The notes below the pieces were generated by a model. That model saw only the letters and a list, made by a program, of their open reading frames with translations. It had not been told where the DNA came from and searched no databases. DNA of 46,416 nt from Curvibacter sp. Its GTDB lineage: Bacteria > Pseudomonadota > Gammaproteobacteria > Burkholderiales > Burkholderiaceae_C. The translations under genes were made by a program, and so were the position numbers. The DNA lies in contig JAHRYV010000025.1 in assembly GCA_020621965.1 (NCBI GenBank), forward strand, positions 1 to 46,416, written 5' to 3'. This document shows positions 44,552 to 46,416 of this stretch, piece by piece (positions within the stretch are counted from its first letter, which is position 1; each line of letters opens with the position of its first letter).

Positions 44552-46197
44552 ATGAACACCACCACCAAGGAATCGGGCGCCACCCTCACCGACTGGCGCC
44601 CTGAAGACGAGCAGTTCTGGGAAAGCACCGGCAAGAAGGTCGCCTACCGCAACCTCTGGATCTCGGTGCCTGCGCTGCTGTGTGCGGCTTCGCCATCTGG
44701 GGCATGTGGGGCATCATCACCGTGCAGATGCTCAACCTGGGTTTCCCCTTCACCCAGGCCGAGCTCTTCACGCTGACCGCCATCGCGGGCCTGGCCGGCG
44801 CCACCATGCGCATCCCGGCCTCTTTCCTGATCCGGCTGGCCGGCGGACGCAACACCATCTTCCTGACCACCGCCATGTTGCTGGCCCCGGCCATCGGCAC
44901 CGGCATCGCGCTGCAACACAAGGACTGGCCGCTGTGGGTGTTCCAGCTCATGGCCCTGTGGTCGGGCGTGGGTGGCGGTAATTTCGCCAGCTCCATGTCC
45001 AACATCGGCACCTTCTTTCCCAAACGCCTGCAGGGCACGGCCCTGGGCCTGAACGCCGGCCTGGGCAACTTCGGCGTGACCACCATGCAGGTCGTGATCC
45101 CGCTGGTGATGACGCTGAGCATCTTCGGTGCCCTCGGCGGTGAATCGATGACGCTGGTGAAGGACAGCGGCTGGATCTTCGGCAAGATCGCAGCCGGCAC
45201 GCCCACCTTCATCCAGAACGCCGGCTTTGCCTGGCTGCTCTCGCTGGTGCCGCTGTCCATCCTGTGCTGGTTCGGCATGAACAACCTGAAGACGGTCACA
45301 CCGGGCGTGGACAGCAGCATCGGCAGCACGATCAGCGCCTTCATCAAGATCATCTGGCTCTACACCCTGTCCTTCCTGCCGGCCGGTCTGGGCCTGTACC
45401 TCTACCTGCCCGCGCCCACCGGCCTGGGCCTGCTGAACATGTGGGTGGCCATGCCGCTGATCATCGTCAGCACCCTGCTGGTCATGAAGCTCACGGCCTT
45501 CGGCACCATGAAGGAAAACATCGACAAGCAGTTCGCCATCTTCAAGGACAAACACACCTGGTCCATGACGGCGCTGTACATCGTGACCTTCGGCTCCTTC
45601 ATCGGCTTCTCGATGGCACTGCCGCTGTCCATCACGGTGATCTTCGGCAGCACGCACGTGTTTGATGTGGCCACCAACGCCTGGGTCCATGCCAAGAACC
45701 CCAACGCCCCCAGCGCCCTGACCTACGCCTGGATCGGCCCCTTCGTCGGCGCCGCGGTGCGCCCCATCGGCGGCTGGATCTCGGACAAGGTGGGCGGCTC
45801 CATCGTCACGCAGATCATCTCGGCCGTGATGGTGGTGGCCTCGGGCGCCGTGGGCTACATCATGCTGCAGGCCTACCAGTCGGCCACGCCCGAGCAGTAC
45901 TTCCTGACCTTCATGGTGCTGTTCGTGCTGCTGTTCACCGCCACCGGCATCGGCAACGGCTCGACCTTCCGCACCATCGCCGTCATCTTCGACCGCCAGC
46001 AGGCCGGCCCGGTGCTGGGCTGGACCTCGGCCATCGCCGCCTACGGCGCCTTCGTGGCCCCGGTGGTGATCGGCGCCCAGATCAAGGCCGGCACACCGCA
46101 GTTCGCCATGTACGGTTTCGCGGTTTTCTACGCCTTGTGCCTGGTGCTGAACTGGTGGTTCTACCTGCGCAAGAACGCCTACGTGAAGAACCCCTGA
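44552..46197 (+). pseudogene. narK2: Nitrate/nitrite antiporter NarK2, frameshifted near the 5' end
   Basis: The first frame gives MNTTTKESGATLTDWRPEDE, QFWESTGKKVAYRNLWIS and VPALL, a typical NarK2 N-terminus, and then leaves the family at about 44674. The sequence resumes one frame over as CGFAIWGMWGIITVQM and runs to 46197 with all other helices and motifs (GGNFASSMSNIGTFFPKRLQ, GGWISDKVGG, GNGSTFRTI). The join needs one added base in CTGCTGTGTGCGGC. An internal ATG or TTG start would lose the first half of helix 1. As with narK1, either a genuine deletion or a sequence error is possible. It lies between narK1 and narG in the usual operon order. Confidence 0.88.
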
Positions 46198-46239
46198 ACA
46201 CACCGCAAGCGCGTCACAACGACTATCTAGGAGGCTGAC

Positions 46240-46416
46240 ATGAGCCATTTTCTCGACCGACTGAGCTACTTCTCGCAACCCCGGGAGAACTTCTCCAAGG
46301 ACCACGGCGTCACCACCGGTGAAGACCGCACCTGGGAGGACGCCTACCGCGACCGCTGGGCCCACGACAAGATCGTGCGCTCCACCCACGGCGTGAACTG
46401 CACGGGCTCCTGCTCG
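46240..46416 (+). CDS. narG: Respiratory nitrate reductase alpha subunit, 5' end
   Basis: The first 59 codons, continuing beyond the right edge. [18 protein letters not shown] and the segment ending [12 protein letters not shown] match NarG. His50, Cys54 and Cys58 belong to the FS0 [4Fe-4S] site, whose fourth ligand lies outside the window. NarG carries the molybdenum cofactor and reduces nitrate on the cytoplasmic side. A perfect AGGAGG (46229-46234) precedes the ATG. It follows narK2 by 42 bases and should be part of the same operon. Confidence 0.95.
   Translation, partial: MSHFLDRLSYFSQPRENFSKDHGVTTGEDRTWEDAYRDRWAHDKIVRSTHGVNCTGSCS

Overview
The window is high-GC (roughly two thirds G+C in most genes) chromosomal DNA from a betaproteobacterium, most likely a member of the Comamonadaceae (Burkholderiales). 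This is judged from codon usage, the protein families present, a type of intergenic palindromic element that I associate with this family, and a nar locus of betaproteobacterial layout. The organism appears able to respire nitrate and to respond to light. No tRNA, rRNA, CRISPR array or recognisable transposase was seen.

Layout. 1-1685: 3' part of glnS. 1.7-5.2 kb: an accessory patch with a low-GC AIPR-family (phage-resistance) gene, a frameshifted DUF427 gene, an NYN-OST/HTH ribonuclease-like gene and a HigBA-type toxin-antitoxin pair whose toxin carries a nonsense codon. The patch ends with a second, partial copy of the DUF427 3' end. 5.2-6.9 kb: small conserved proteins and a SRAP-family protein lacking expected catalytic residues. 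7.0-12.5 kb: three paralogous 7TM proteins with degenerate GGDEF domains, separated by a split YeeE/YedE sulfur transporter and a DUF938 methyltransferase. 12.5-26 kb: mostly housekeeping and conserved genes (OsmC, DUF3014, a lipoprotein, a ketopantoate-reductase-like protein, a glycine-zipper protein, ferredoxin, DHH phosphoesterase, YlqF GTPase, gshA, GST, SDR, Nudix), interrupted at 20.5-21.05 kb by a gene-free element built of nested hairpins.

26.1-34.1 kb: a leftward eight-gene operon (FAD oxidoreductase, DUF1365, Cfa-like methyltransferase, chalcone-isomerase-like protein, MFS transporter, DUF3833 lipoprotein, SDR, NTF2-like protein). A divergent MerR-type regulator has the W-x9-EH and E-x-H-x2-G signatures of the B12-based photoreceptors CarH/LitR. 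Two matching 15-bp palindromes in the divergent promoter region are probable operators, so the operon is likely a light-induced membrane-lipid modification and photo-oxidative defence unit.

34.5-36.9 kb: an adenylate cyclase-FHA fusion, an RluA pseudouridine synthase and an SDR. 37.0-46.4 kb: the nitrate respiration locus narX-narL, a PstS-like binding protein, narK1, narK2 and the start of narG, with three FNR-type boxes. A hipBA toxin-antitoxin module with four copies of a 16-bp operator sits inside this locus, between narL and a duplicated fragment of the narL 3' end. Both toxin-antitoxin modules of the window are therefore bracketed by a duplicated 3' end of the gene next to them, which is the most unusual structural pattern seen. 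Three genes (DUF427, narK1, narK2) each carry a single-base deletion, so local sequence errors must be considered before they are called dead.
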